From Streptomyces sp. CC228A (GTDB lineage Bacteria > Actinomycetota > Actinomycetes > Streptomycetales > Streptomycetaceae): a stretch of DNA of 64,000 nucleotides. The DNA is taken from NCBI RefSeq assembly GCF_021390935.1, contig NZ_JAJPUI010000006.1, forward strand, positions 124,001 through 188,000. Reading direction: 5' to 3'. Positions 1 through 8,444 of the stretch are shown in pieces (within the stretch, counting starts at the first letter, position 1; the number at the start of each line of letters is the position of its first letter). The translations under genes and the position numbers were made by a program. The notes beneath the pieces were generated by a model that saw only the letters and a program-made list of their open reading frames with translations, did no database searches and was not told the DNA's origin.

Positions 1-667
1 GCATCCACCGTTTGAGGTTCACGACCACGCCCTGCCGGGTCTCGCAGTTCAGCTCGCCGCGGGTGTTGAGGCCCTCGGCCAGGCACAGCCGGTCCGCGGT
101 GCTGGGGGTGGCGATGAAGACGGTGAAGTCGGCCCCCTCGTCGACCAGCTGGAACGCTCCCTTGCCGTGGGCGGCCCAGCCGCGGGGGTGGGCGAGGATC
201 TCCTCGATCTCGTGGGCCGCCTGGGTGGCGGACAGGTCGATGCCGTCCTCCACCTTGACGGTGTAGCGGCGCAGCGGCCCGGTGCCGACCTTGTCGCCCG
301 CGGCCCGAGCGGCGGTGAAGGTGCCCTTGCCGGAGTGCGGCACGGTGCTCTTCGACGGGCCGGGGGACGTGCTGGGCCGGGTGCTGGTGCTGGGGCTCGG
401 CTGCGCGCTGCGGCCCGCACTCGCGGAGGGGGCGGCCGGGGCCTTCGGCGAGGCCGGAGCGGAGGACTGCGCGCTCGGACGGGGCGAGGCGGCCACCGCG
501 GCGGGGGCGGTGCTCCCGGCCTCCAGGTGGGCGAGGGCCGCGCCGCCCCCCAGCGACAGCACGCCGAGGGCGACACCGCCCAGCACTATGCGGGGCCGCA
601 GCCTGCCCCGGCCGCGGCTCCGCCGACGGTTTCGACGCCCCTGCGCCCTGGCACCACGCTGGCCCAC
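1..667 (-). CDS. DUF3152 domain protein, 3' end outside the window
   Basis: Open frame running off the left edge of the window, so only the first 222 codons are seen. The GTG start at 667 follows a purine-rich GGGGAGGGG stretch. The N-terminus is very basic (about residues 2-25, Arg-rich), then one hydrophobic segment (about 27-48, rich in Leu/Val/Gly), then a Ser/Pro/Ala-rich linker (about 50-115). The start of a globular domain follows, with YTVKVEDGIDL and IEEILAHPRGWAA, typical of the actinobacterial DUF3152 family. The layout is that of an anchored or secreted extracytoplasmic protein. DUF3152 has no established biochemical role; some members look related to metallopeptidases, but the motif that would show this is beyond the edge. 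Confidence 0.8.
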   Translation of the reverse strand, partial: MGQRGARAQGRRNRRRSRGRGRLRPRIVLGGVALGVLSLGGGAALAHLEAGSTAPAAVAASPRPSAQSSAPASPKAPAAPSASAGRSAQPSPSTSTRPSTSPGPSKSTVPHSGKGTFTAARAAGDKVGTGPLRRYTVKVEDGIDLSATQAAHEIEEILAHPRGWAAHGKGAFQLVDEGADFTVFIATPSTADRLCLAEGLNTRGELNCETRQGVVVNLKRWM

Positions 668-931
668 GTGTCCCCTCCCCCGTGCGCGCACCGGGTGGGG
701 TCGGCGGGTCGGCCCGGCGCACACTATTCGCTGATACGTGCGATCGTACCGGCCGGTCACTCCCCCACCGACGCGCCGCACCACCGCACCGCCCCACCGG
801 GGACCCGCCCACAGCAGCGCGCCCCGACCTCCGAAGCGAAGGCGCCAAGGGGTTTAGGGTTGCGAACGCAAGATCGAAAGCGGGGTCTCGGCGGGATCCC
901 TGTCGGCGTGATGCTTCTGGGGGGATGCGCG

Positions 932-2407
932 GTGCTGACGTATCACGAGGCCATGACCACGGACTTCGGCGCCCTCGACACCGCCGCGACGGCGTGGGAC
1001 AAGGTCGCCGAGGAACTGGGGAAGGCGGAAGGGCGCTACCAGAGCGCCGTCCGCCCCGTCTCGACGCACTCCGGCTGGGTCGGCGTTTCGGCTGGTACCG
1101 CCGACCGCCGGTTCGCCGGTACCGCCTACGAGTACCGGGCGGCGCAGACCCAGGCGAAGGCCACCGCCAAGGTGCTGCGCGCGGGCCGCGAGCGGTTCAC
1201 CGAGCTCAGGAGGGTCCTGGAGTCCGCCCGCAAGGACGCGGTGGACGCGGGCATGAAGGTCTCGGAGCAGGGCCGCGTCGCCTACGACTTCGACCGCTTG
1301 ACCAGCCGGGAACGTGCCGATCTCCAGGCCGACCCCAAGGCCCTGCAAGACGTCAAGGAGAACGAAGCGGCCTGGGCGGAGTACCTCACCGCCTGTGTGA
1401 AGTCCTTCGACGAGGCGGACAAGGACCTCAAGGCGTCACTGGAGGCCGTGGTCAAGGACGCCCTCGTCGGCGGTGCCGCGGACGACATGACCTTCGGCAC
1501 CGGATTCAACGGCCAGGCGAAGGGCGACCTGGTCGCCGCCGCCACGCCGAAGGCCGAGGACGAGGTCTCCCTCGACCTCAGCTCACTGCTGATGGACCCC
1601 AGGACCGAGACCCTGAGCATGTGGTCGGCGCGCGCCCAGGGCGACCTCGTCACCAAGCTCTCGGGCAACCCCGAGTGGGGCAGGCTCTACTCCCGGTACG
1701 TGTCGGGCGCGGTCTCCATCGCGGCCTTCGCCAGGGCTGCCAGTGTCTCGATTCCTGGCGCCTTCGGCCTGATCAAGGCCTATCGCGAGGCCGGCACTCT
1801 GATGAATGCCCCGGGCACACTCACTGCGCGGCTGGTGAGCAGCAACCCGGCCGTTCCCGGTGCGTCCAAACCCCTGAGCGCCTCGGCTGCCGCCCGATCT
1901 GTTCTCGGAGGGTCACATGCGGTTGCCGCGCAGTACGGCTCATACATGAAGAACAGCACCCTCATCACGCCCACAGCCGCCCAGGCGAATCTCATCACGG
2001 TGGCGGAGAACGGCGGCCTGGCCAATGCGGCCAAGGCGGCCGGCGCGATCCGCGGGCTCGGCATCGTCGGATCCGCAGGAGCGACGCTCTATGGAGTGGC
2101 GAACCTCTCCACGTACGACTCGGAGAAAATCGCCCAGAACCCCGACAAGTTCGCCTCGGATCTGACGGGTACCGCGTTCAACGCGTCCTTGACCGTCGCG
2201 ATGGTCGCGCCGAACCCGGTCACCGTGGGCCTGGCCGTCGGCACGGGTGTGATCTATGCCGGCGCCCTTGCCTGGGAGAACCGGGAGAACATCGCCGACG
2301 CCTGGGACGCGTCCACGGACTGGGTGGGGGACAAGGCGGAGGACCTGGGGAAGGACATCGCGTCCGGCGCGAGCAAGGTGGGCAAGTTCCTCAACCCCTT
2401 CGATTAG
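932..2407 (+). CDS. WXG/LXG-like helical protein, possible type VII secretion substrate
   Basis: 491 aa from the GTG at 932, preceded by GGGGGG about 7 bases upstream; an internal ATG at 953 is the alternative. The first 230 residues are charged, strongly helical and contain SGWVGVSA near residue 45, resembling the helical N-terminal domains of actinobacterial WXG100/LXG-type proteins. The middle and end are Ala/Gly/Val-rich, with hydrophobic stretches (about 255-300 and 415-455) and an amphipathic C-terminus ending KVGKFLNPFD. No toxin motif is recognised. It is followed after 9 bp and then 3 bp by two co-directional genes, so the three form an operon. Function is inferred only from N-terminal style. 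Confidence 0.7.
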   Translation: MLTYHEAMTTDFGALDTAATAWDKVAEELGKAEGRYQSAVRPVSTHSGWVGVSAGTADRRFAGTAYEYRAAQTQAKATAKVLRAGRERFTELRRVLESARKDAVDAGMKVSEQGRVAYDFDRLTSRERADLQADPKALQDVKENEAAWAEYLTACVKSFDEADKDLKASLEAVVKDALVGGAADDMTFGTGFNGQAKGDLVAAATPKAEDEVSLDLSSLLMDPRTETLSMWSARAQGDLVTKLSGNPEWGRLYSRYVSGAVSIAAFARAASVSIPGAFGLIKAYREAGTLMNAPGTLTARLVSSNPAVPGASKPLSASAAARSVLGGSHAVAAQYGSYMKNSTLITPTAAQANLITVAENGGLANAAKAAGAIRGLGIVGSAGATLYGVANLSTYDSEKIAQNPDKFASDLTGTAFNASLTVAMVAPNPVTVGLAVGTGVIYAGALAWENRENIADAWDASTDWVGDKAEDLGKDIASGASKVGKFLNPFD

Positions 2408-2416
2408 GAGCACGCA

Positions 2417-2989
2417 GTGACCATGTCGTTCGAGATGCGAGAAATACGGGACGAGGGGCGCGCGCTCCACTGGTCCACGACCTCCGAGGACTTCGGCGAC
2501 ATCCGGGTGCGCTACCCGGCCGACATCCGCCCCAAGAGAGGAACGGCAGCCAGAGCGGAAGGCAGCACGATCCCGACCGCGCTCATGATCAGCTGGTCCA
2601 TCTTCGAGGACAAGCCGCGGCTGACCGGCGCCCAGCTCTCGGTGGACGGCCGGGAAGCGCAGCTGAGGCGCAACCGGTGGGCCGTCAGCAGGAAACGCCG
2701 TGCCCTGCGCATCACACACGACGGGACCACCTACCGGTGCACCGCGATCAGTCGCAAACGCTACGTCCTCACCCGGCCCGGACTCGCCATCACCGTCACC
2801 GACTCGGGGATCGGCAGGAAGCGGCGCCGCCTCCTGGTGCAGATCGACGGACCCGCTGAACCAGTCGACATCTCCCTGGCGGTGCTCTTCTCGGGTGTCA
2901 ACCGCTCTCACCTGACCCTGGGCGGCGCATTCCGCGCCGGCTTCTCAACGGTCTTCAACCTCGCGGCCGACAACGCAGCACGGAGCTGA
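2417..2989 (+). CDS. hypothetical protein, middle gene of the 932-3802 operon
   Basis: 190 aa from GTG at 2417 (an ATG two codons later is equally possible). Starts 9 bp after the preceding stop and ends 3 bp before the next start, so it is co-translated with both. The sequence is basic in the middle (RRNRWAVSRKRRAL near residue 86) and reads as a beta-rich soluble domain with alternating hydrophobic residues. No signal peptide is seen, and the C-terminus has one mildly hydrophobic stretch. I do not recognise the family. The context suggests an accessory or immunity-like partner of the helical protein encoded at 932, but this is inference. Confidence 0.7.
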   Translation: MTMSFEMREIRDEGRALHWSTTSEDFGDIRVRYPADIRPKRGTAARAEGSTIPTALMISWSIFEDKPRLTGAQLSVDGREAQLRRNRWAVSRKRRALRITHDGTTYRCTAISRKRYVLTRPGLAITVTDSGIGRKRRRLLVQIDGPAEPVDISLAVLFSGVNRSHLTLGGAFRAGFSTVFNLAADNAARS

Positions 2990-2992
2990 CCC

Positions 2993-3802
2993 TTGCCTTC
3001 CTACGACAGTGCCCGCTCCCGCTTCCGACTGGCGCAGGAGCACCTGACGCTTCTGGGTCACATGCTGCGCGGCGAGTCGCTGCCCGCCGGATACGGCGGC
3101 GCCGCCTCCGAACTCCAGAGCTCCGGGCTGGTGAGTGCAGCGGGGGAGGTCTCCGTCCAGCTCGCCCCGCTCCTGGAAACCCTGGCGCAGCCCGTCGTGG
3201 CGGTGAACGCCGAGGTGCTCGGCCGGCAGGGCGCACTGAACCACGGCCTGGTGATCGGAGCCGACCATGTCTTCTCGTACGAGGAGTGGCCGGGTCAGCG
3301 TGAGACCGAGTACGCGCAGGTCGAGCCGAGACTGCTGCTCTGGTCGCTGGCCTTCCTGGTGAACCTGCGGCAGGCCGAAGCGCTCGACGTCGCGGTGCCG
3401 TACATAGAGACCACCGTCGGGACGATGGACGCGGGGCTGTCAGCCCTCGACGGCCCGGCCGACGCCGACACCCCCGAGCGGGCCCGGCGTGCTCTGGCCG
3501 CGGCGGGACGCCTCGCGGATCCCGCCCTCTCCCTCTTCACCCACCTGCTCGTCGAGCTCCGCTCGCACTGGCGTCTCACCTCGGCCTGGCACGGCGGGGA
3601 CGAGGCGCAACCGGCGGTGGCGGTGCGCGGGTTCGGCGTCTGGGACTGCGGCCCGCTGGGCTACTGGCACCGGGAGTCCCCGGCCGAGCCCGTCCATGAG
3701 GGCGAGGCGGGGCCGGACAGCCCCTTGGTGCTCCGCCCGGTCGGCAGCAAGTCCCTATGGGAGATGATGGCGGGCCTTCTTCCCGGGCAGGGCGACAGAT
3801 GA
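2993..3802 (+). CDS. hypothetical protein, possibly EspG-like chaperone
   Basis: 269 aa from a TTG start at 2993, with GGAG in the end of the previous gene about 8 bases upstream, so translation is coupled. Soluble, no membrane segment. A block with LLETLAQPVVAVNAEVL, HGLVIGADHVFSYEEW and VEPRLLLWSLAFLVNL (residues 60-125) resembles the layout of actinobacterial EspG-type (ESX secretion chaperone) proteins: a strand pair with a gene-specific loop, then a display strand. That resemblance is weak and made by eye. The C-terminal third carries GFGVWDCGPLGYWHRE. It is the last gene of the operon, and a non-coding 190 bp follows. Confidence 0.65.
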   Translation: MPSYDSARSRFRLAQEHLTLLGHMLRGESLPAGYGGAASELQSSGLVSAAGEVSVQLAPLLETLAQPVVAVNAEVLGRQGALNHGLVIGADHVFSYEEWPGQRETEYAQVEPRLLLWSLAFLVNLRQAEALDVAVPYIETTVGTMDAGLSALDGPADADTPERARRALAAAGRLADPALSLFTHLLVELRSHWRLTSAWHGGDEAQPAVAVRGFGVWDCGPLGYWHRESPAEPVHEGEAGPDSPLVLRPVGSKSLWEMMAGLLPGQGDR

Positions 3803-3991
3803 GGTCGGGGCCCGGGTGCGGTCCGCCGCCGGGGCCGCCCCGTCCGCCGTGCCTCGCCGGGCAGGCGCCGGGTGCCGGGACAGCGCGAGGGTGCCGTCGC
3901 GAGCGGGCGCCGAGGCAACCGGGCCCCCGGCCGCGGCCGGTCTTCCTCGCGGGCGTCCCGGGCGCGCGCCCCCCAGTGGCAGACTGCCTGT

Positions 3992-4411
3992 ATGACGACC
4001 TACAAGAACCTGCTCGGCGGCCCGGACCCGACGTACCTGCCGGAGAACGAAGAGGCGTACCGCATGCTCGGCGAGGAGTCCGTGCCGCCGGCGGAGGTGG
4101 TGGCGAAGGACCCGACGTTCTCGCTCGCCTGGGCGATGCTCGCCGATGACGCCTTCGCGGCGGGGCGGGTGGTCGAGTCGTACGCGTACGCGCGCACCGG
4201 TTACCACCGCGGTCTGGACGCACTGCGCCGGGCCGGGTGGAAGGGGCACGGCCCCATCCCGTGGGAGCACCGGCCCAACCGCGGGTTCCTGCGCTGCCTC
4301 GCGGCCCTCGCCCGCGCCGCCGGCGCGATCGACGAGAAGGACGAGGCGGAGCGGTGCCGGCAGTTCCTGAAGGACAGCAGCGAGGAGGCGTACGCCGAGC
4401 TGCAGCAGTAG
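3992..4411 (+). CDS. DUF3151 family protein
   Basis: 139 aa. The sequence matches the conserved actinobacterial DUF3151 family throughout: NLLGGP near the start, DPTFSLAWAMLAD in the middle, then ESYAYARTGYHRGLDALR and GPIPWEHRPNRGFLRCL. The fold is mostly helical and looks like a TPR-type helical bundle. No membrane segment or catalytic motif. The family is nearly universal in Streptomyces and related genera and has no known function. The gene stands alone, with the convergent PatB-type gene 130 bp downstream on the other strand. Confidence 0.88.
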   Translation: MTTYKNLLGGPDPTYLPENEEAYRMLGEESVPPAEVVAKDPTFSLAWAMLADDAFAAGRVVESYAYARTGYHRGLDALRRAGWKGHGPIPWEHRPNRGFLRCLAALARAAGAIDEKDEAERCRQFLKDSSEEAYAELQQ

Positions 4412-4541
4412 CGACCGCCGCGGCCGGGGCGTCCGTGCCGCCGTCACTCGGACGGTGACGGCGGCACCGCGTGCACGACCACGTGAAGGGGCCGCCCGCC
4501 CACCGCACCGCCGCCGCGGACGGCCCGTCCGGCGGCCCGCG

Positions 4542-5702
4542 CTACGCCGCCAGCCTCCGCAGCGCCCTGACGAGTGCGTCGGCGCCCCGTTCCGCCTTGG
4601 AGCGCGGGCACCCGAGGTTGACCCGTACGAAGCCGGGCGCGCCGTACTCCGCGCCCGGTTTGACGGCGATCCGCTCCCGCCGGACCAGCTCGTCGTTCAG
4701 CACCGCGTCGTCCACGCCCAGCGGTCGCAGGTCCAGCCACGCCAGGTACCCGGCCTGCGGCGGGGTGAAGAGGCCGCGGCCGGGGAACGCCGCGTCGAGG
4801 CGCTCGCCGAGCATCCGCAGGTTCCCGGCCACGTACGTCCGCAGGGCGTCCAGCCAGGGCGCCCCGTGCCGGTAGGCGGCGACGTGCGCGGTGAGGGACA
4901 GCGTCGACGCGGACGGCAGGCCCTCCCCGTGCTCCATGCGCCACAGGAACGCGGCGCGCTGCTCCGGCTCGCCGATCATGCCGTACGCGCCGCCGATGCC
5001 CGGCAGGTTGAACGCCTTCCCGGCCGAGGTGATCAGCGCCCAGCGGCCGCCGGGGGGCGCGATCGCGGCCCAGGGGGTGTGGCGCTGCCCGTGGTGGGTG
5101 AGGTCGCCGAACATCTCGTCGCTGATGACGGCCACCCCGTGGGCCTCGGCCAGGCGGAGGAAGCCCTTCAGCTCGTCCTCCGTCCACACCCGGCCGGTCG
5201 GGTTGTGCGGGGAGCACAGCAGCAGCACCCGGGCGTCGGGGCGGGAGAGCTCCCGTTCCAGGGCCTCGTCGTCGCCGATGGGGACGCCCCGCAGGGACCG
5301 CCCCAGCCCGGCCAGCGCGTTGATGAACCCGACGTAGGTCGGGGTGTGCACCACCACGCCGTCCCCGGGCTCGGTCCACATCCGCAGCAGCTGCGCCAGC
5401 TCGTTCACGACGGAGGGCCCGAAGACCAGCGTCTCCGGCGCGACCGCCACTCCGTACCGCTCGCCGTACCAGTCCCGTACGGCCTCCGGGAAGCCCGAGT
5501 GCTCCCAGTCCGTGTAGCCGAAGACGCCGTGGTCGACCCTGCGGTGCAGGGCCTCCAGCACCTCGGGCGGCGACCGGAAGTCCATGTCGGCGATGGTGAA
5601 GGGCAGCAGGTCGGGCAGCCCGTAGTGGGCGGGCAGCACGTCCCACTGGATGGAGCCGGTGCCCCGTGTCTCCACCGGCGTGTCGAAGTCGTACGTCGTC
5701 AC
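4542..5702 (-). CDS. MalY/PatB-type PLP-dependent aminotransferase (C-S lyase)
   Basis: 386 aa from GTG at 5702, chosen because GGAGGGG lies 6 bases upstream. Fold-type I PLP enzyme. Near the start is the typical WDVLP and PFTIADMDF pattern of the MalY/PatB family, then SPHNPTGRVW (PLP-contacting Asn), ISDEMFGDL, and the Schiff-base lysine in SAGKAFNLPG. Family members are cystathionine beta-lyases that release homocysteine, pyruvate and ammonia, and some double as regulators. Cytosolic. It follows fba on the same strand, but a strong terminator hairpin separates them, so it is probably transcribed on its own. Confidence 0.88.
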   Translation of the reverse strand: MTTYDFDTPVETRGTGSIQWDVLPAHYGLPDLLPFTIADMDFRSPPEVLEALHRRVDHGVFGYTDWEHSGFPEAVRDWYGERYGVAVAPETLVFGPSVVNELAQLLRMWTEPGDGVVVHTPTYVGFINALAGLGRSLRGVPIGDDEALERELSRPDARVLLLCSPHNPTGRVWTEDELKGFLRLAEAHGVAVISDEMFGDLTHHGQRHTPWAAIAPPGGRWALITSAGKAFNLPGIGGAYGMIGEPEQRAAFLWRMEHGEGLPSASTLSLTAHVAAYRHGAPWLDALRTYVAGNLRMLGERLDAAFPGRGLFTPPQAGYLAWLDLRPLGVDDAVLNDELVRRERIAVKPGAEYGAPGFVRVNLGCPRSKAERGADALVRALRRLAA

Positions 5703-5721
5703 CCAGAACCCCTCCGCAAAG

Positions 5722-5762
5722 GGGCGGGCCCGGCACCGCTCCACGCGATGCCGGGCCCGCCC
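5722..5762 (-). terminator. hairpin terminator after fba
   Basis: Perfect 14 bp stem (5722-5735 with 5749-5762, GGGCGGGCCCGGCA) around a 13-base loop. It lies between the stop of fba at 5778 and the start of the PatB-type gene at 5702, so it should end fba transcripts. There is no U tract, as usual for Streptomyces terminators. Confidence 0.75.
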
Positions 5763-5777
5763 TACCGATCGGTTGCT

Positions 5778-6800
5778 CTACTTGAGCTTCGTACCGGCCG
5801 AACGCAGCGCCTGGCAGGCTTCGACGACGCGCTTGGCCATGCTCGCCTCAGCCAGCTTGCCCCACGTGCGCGGGTCGTACGTCTTCTTCGAGCCGACCTC
5901 GCCGTCGACCTTGAGGACGCCGTCGTAGTTCTTGAACATGTGGTCCGCGATCGGGCGGCTGAAGGCGTACTGGGTGTCGGTGTCGAGGTTCATCTTCACG
6001 ACGCCGTTCTCCAGGGCGGTGGCGATCTCCTCCGCCGTGGAGCCGGAACCGCCGTGGAAGACGAAGTCGAACGGGCTGGTCTTGCCGTACTTCGCGCCGA
6101 CGCCCTCCTGGAGGTCCTTCAGCAGCTCGGGGCGGAGCACGACGTTGCCCGGCTTGTACACGCCGTGGACGTTGCCGAAGGAGGCGGCCAGGAGGTACCG
6201 GCCCTGCTCGCCCAGGCCGAGGGCCTCGGCGGTGCGCAGCGCGTCCTCGACGGTGGTGTACAGCTCGTCGTTGATCTCGTGGGTGACGCCGTCCTCCTCA
6301 CCGCCGGTCGGGGTGATCTCGACCTCAAGGATGATCTTCGCGGCGGCGGCGCGGGGCAGCAGCTCCTGCGCGATGGCGAGGTTGTCGGCCAGGGTCTCGG
6401 CGGAGCCGTCCCACATGTGGGACTGGAAGAGCGGGTTCTCGCCCCGGGCGACGCGCTCCTCGGACACCGCGAGCAGCGGGCGGACGTAGCCGTCCAGCTT
6501 GTCCTTCGGGCAGTGGTCGGTGTGGAGCGCGATGTTGACGTCGTACTTCTTGGCGACGATGTGCGCGAACTCGGCGAGGGCGACGGCGCCGGTCACCATG
6601 TCCTTGCTGTACTGGCCGCCCAGGAACTCAGCGCCACCGGTCGAGATCTGCACGATGCCGTCGCTCTCGGCCTCGGCGAAGCCGCGCAGGGCAGCGTGCA
6701 GGGTCTGCGTCGACGTCACGTTGATGGCCGGGTAGGCGAACTTGCCTGCCTTCGCCCGGTCGAGCATCTCGTTGTAGACCTCGGGGGTTGCGATGGGCAT
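5778..6800 (-). CDS. fbaA: class II fructose-bisphosphate aldolase
   Basis: 340 aa from ATG at 6800 with AAGGAG 7 bases upstream. Zinc-dependent aldolase that interconverts fructose 1,6-bisphosphate with dihydroxyacetone phosphate and glyceraldehyde 3-phosphate in glycolysis and gluconeogenesis. Class II motifs are clear: ALHTDHCPK (zinc ligand and catalytic Asp, near residue 95), LEVEITPTGGEEDGV, FGNVHGVYKPGNV (zinc ligand), FHGGSGS and MNLDTDTQYAF (phosphate binding). Full family length. Upstream lies the pyrE gene with a hairpin containing parS in between; downstream is a terminator at 5722-5762. Confidence 0.97.
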   Translation of the reverse strand: MPIATPEVYNEMLDRAKAGKFAYPAINVTSTQTLHAALRGFAEAESDGIVQISTGGAEFLGGQYSKDMVTGAVALAEFAHIVAKKYDVNIALHTDHCPKDKLDGYVRPLLAVSEERVARGENPLFQSHMWDGSAETLADNLAIAQELLPRAAAAKIILEVEITPTGGEEDGVTHEINDELYTTVEDALRTAEALGLGEQGRYLLAASFGNVHGVYKPGNVVLRPELLKDLQEGVGAKYGKTSPFDFVFHGGSGSTAEEIATALENGVVKMNLDTDTQYAFSRPIADHMFKNYDGVLKVDGEVGSKKTYDPRTWGKLAEASMAKRVVEACQALRSAGTKLK

Positions 6801-6929
6801 GGTCCGCTCCTTGTGATCTGCGGTTGCGTTGCGTCTCTGATCCCTGACCTGGGGGGCGACGTCATCGTCGCCCCCATCTTTCCAGACGGTCCCGCAGGCA
6901 CCACCCCCGGACGGCCCCGGCATGCGGCG

Positions 6930-6965
6930 CGGGCGGGTCGGTTTCACGTGAAACGGACCCGCCCG
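6930..6965. terminator. extended hairpin after pyrE enclosing parS
   Basis: A 10 bp stem (6930-6939 with 6956-6965, CGGGCGGGTC) flanks a single G-G mismatch and then the 14 bp parS palindrome, so the whole element can fold as one long hairpin. It sits downstream of pyrE (stop at 7054) and upstream of fba on the same strand. It probably terminates pyrE transcripts as well as carrying the ParB site. Confidence 0.6.
6941..6954. promoter_or_regulatory. parS: parS, ParB-binding centromere site
   Basis: The perfect 14 bp palindrome GTTTCACGTGAAAC is identical to the consensus ParB-binding site described for Streptomyces chromosomes, where about twenty copies cluster around oriC. It lies in an intergenic region between pyrE and fba. 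Its presence implies this segment is within the origin-proximal centromere domain. I found no second exact copy in the window. Confidence 0.88.
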
Positions 6966-7053
6966 CCCCTCCCTGCCGAAAGCCGCAGGTGCGGAGGATG
7001 CCCGCGGCGCGAGACGCGCCGGACGCGCCCTCGCACGAGCTGCGGAGGGCCCG

Positions 7054-7602
7054 TTACGCGAGGTCGAGCTCGTCCAGCGCGTAGGCGTAGCGGTACGGCA
7101 CCCCGGCCGTCCCCCTGATCTTCTCGGCCGCGCCGGTCGCCCGGTCCACGATGGTGGCGACCGCCACGACCTCGGCGCCCGCCTCGCGGACGGCCTCCAC
7201 GGCGGTGAGCGGCGAACCGCCGGTGGTGGAGGTGTCCTCCACCACGAGCACGCGGCGGCCCTTGATGTCCGGGCCCTCGACACGCCGCTGCATCCCGTGG
7301 GCCTTGGCCGCCTTGCGGACGACGAAGGCGTCCAGGGTGCGGCCGCGTGCGGCGGCGGCGTGCAGCATCGACGTGGCGACCGGGTCGGCGCCCAGGGTCA
7401 GACCGCCCACCGCGTCGAAGTCGAGGTCGGCGGTCAGATCGAGCATGACCTGACCGACGAGCGGCGCGGCGGCGCCGTCCAGCGTGATCCGGCGCAGGTC
7501 GACGTAGTAGTCGGCCTCCAGACCCGAGGAGAGGGTCACCTTGCCGTGCACCACGGCCTTGTTCTTGATCTGCTGGAGCAGATCGGCACGTACGTCAGTC
7601 AT
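7054..7602 (-). CDS. pyrE: orotate phosphoribosyltransferase
   Basis: 182 aa. Converts orotate and PRPP to orotidine 5'-phosphate in pyrimidine synthesis. The PRPP loop VLVVEDTSTTGGS (about residues 118-130) is intact, and GKVTLSSGLEADYYVDLR near the start is the typical OPRTase N-terminal signature. ATG at 7602. The gene starts only 10 bp downstream of the aldose epimerase-like gene (stop at 7613), so the two are probably co-transcribed. A long hairpin with parS follows. Confidence 0.95.
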   Translation of the reverse strand: MTDVRADLLQQIKNKAVVHGKVTLSSGLEADYYVDLRRITLDGAAAPLVGQVMLDLTADLDFDAVGGLTLGADPVATSMLHAAAARGRTLDAFVVRKAAKAHGMQRRVEGPDIKGRRVLVVEDTSTTGGSPLTAVEAVREAGAEVVAVATIVDRATGAAEKIRGTAGVPYRYAYALDELDLA

Positions 7603-7612
7603 GCGTACGAGC

Positions 7613-8425
7613 TTAGAGGCGGCGCCAGGTCCAGGTCGTCGCGGTCTCCAGCGGCTCGATGGGGGTGACCAGGCGCGGAGCGGTGTTGAGGCCGTTCGGC
7701 GGCCCGGACTGGGGCTCCACGCAGACCGCGGCCTCCTGCTCGTCGTACACCACGACCCACTGCTCCGGGCTGGTGACCGTCAGCGCGAGGACCCCGGGCC
7801 AGGTGACGGTGACGTCCACACCGTCCGGCATGCCGAAGCAGTCGTCCCACGGGCCGGGGCGCGGGTCGACGCGCCGGCCGGTGGGCAGGTGGTCGTCGCC
7901 GCGCTCCTCCTGCCACGCGGGCGCGAAGTCCAGCACGGCCGCGCTGCCGTCGAGGGTGCGCCGGAACCACGGGTGCCACCCGGCCTGCGCGGGGAACGAG
8001 TCCCCGTACGTCTCCACGCCCAGCCGCAGCGTGAGCGACTCCTCCGTCAGCTCCAGCGTCTGGGTGACCAGGCCGGGGTACGGCCAGGGCTCGCCGAGCT
8101 CGTACGTGAACGCCGCCTCGGACGCGCCCGCGCGCGCCGTGCGCCACACCGCGTCGCGGCCCGTGCCGTGGATGGCGTGGGGCGGGGCGTTCAGCGGCAG
8201 CTGATGGCGGATGGCGCCGTTCAGGAACGTGCCGCGGTCGGTGCGGCCGCACCAGGGCACCATGGGGAAGCAGCCGTAGCGCTCGCCCTGCCGCAGCAGC
8301 TCGGTGCCGCCGACGCGGAGGCTGCTCAACCGGCAGCCGAGCGCCGGGGCCACGGTCACCTCGACGTCTCCGGCGGCCAACCGGACGTCCTCTGCGCGCT
8401 CGCTCTCACTCATGATCGTGGTCAC
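7613..8425 (-). CDS. aldose 1-epimerase-like (galactose mutarotase fold) protein
   Basis: 270 aa from GTG at 8425; an ATG four codons later (8413) is possible but no ribosome site favours it. Beta-rich mutarotase fold. The substrate-site features are present: MVPWCGRTDRG for the conserved N/G-R pattern, HAIHGTGRDAVW (His), and AGWHPWFRR (catalytic His). The C-terminal CVEPQSGPPNGLNT supplies the conserved Glu. The likely role is mutarotation of an aldose or sugar phosphate; the true substrate cannot be told. It precedes pyrE by 10 bp. Confidence 0.85.
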   Translation of the reverse strand: MTTIMSESERAEDVRLAAGDVEVTVAPALGCRLSSLRVGGTELLRQGERYGCFPMVPWCGRTDRGTFLNGAIRHQLPLNAPPHAIHGTGRDAVWRTARAGASEAAFTYELGEPWPYPGLVTQTLELTEESLTLRLGVETYGDSFPAQAGWHPWFRRTLDGSAAVLDFAPAWQEERGDDHLPTGRRVDPRPGPWDDCFGMPDGVDVTVTWPGVLALTVTSPEQWVVVYDEQEAAVCVEPQSGPPNGLNTAPRLVTPIEPLETATTWTWRRL

Positions 8426-8444
8426 AGCGCCCGACCCTACGTGC

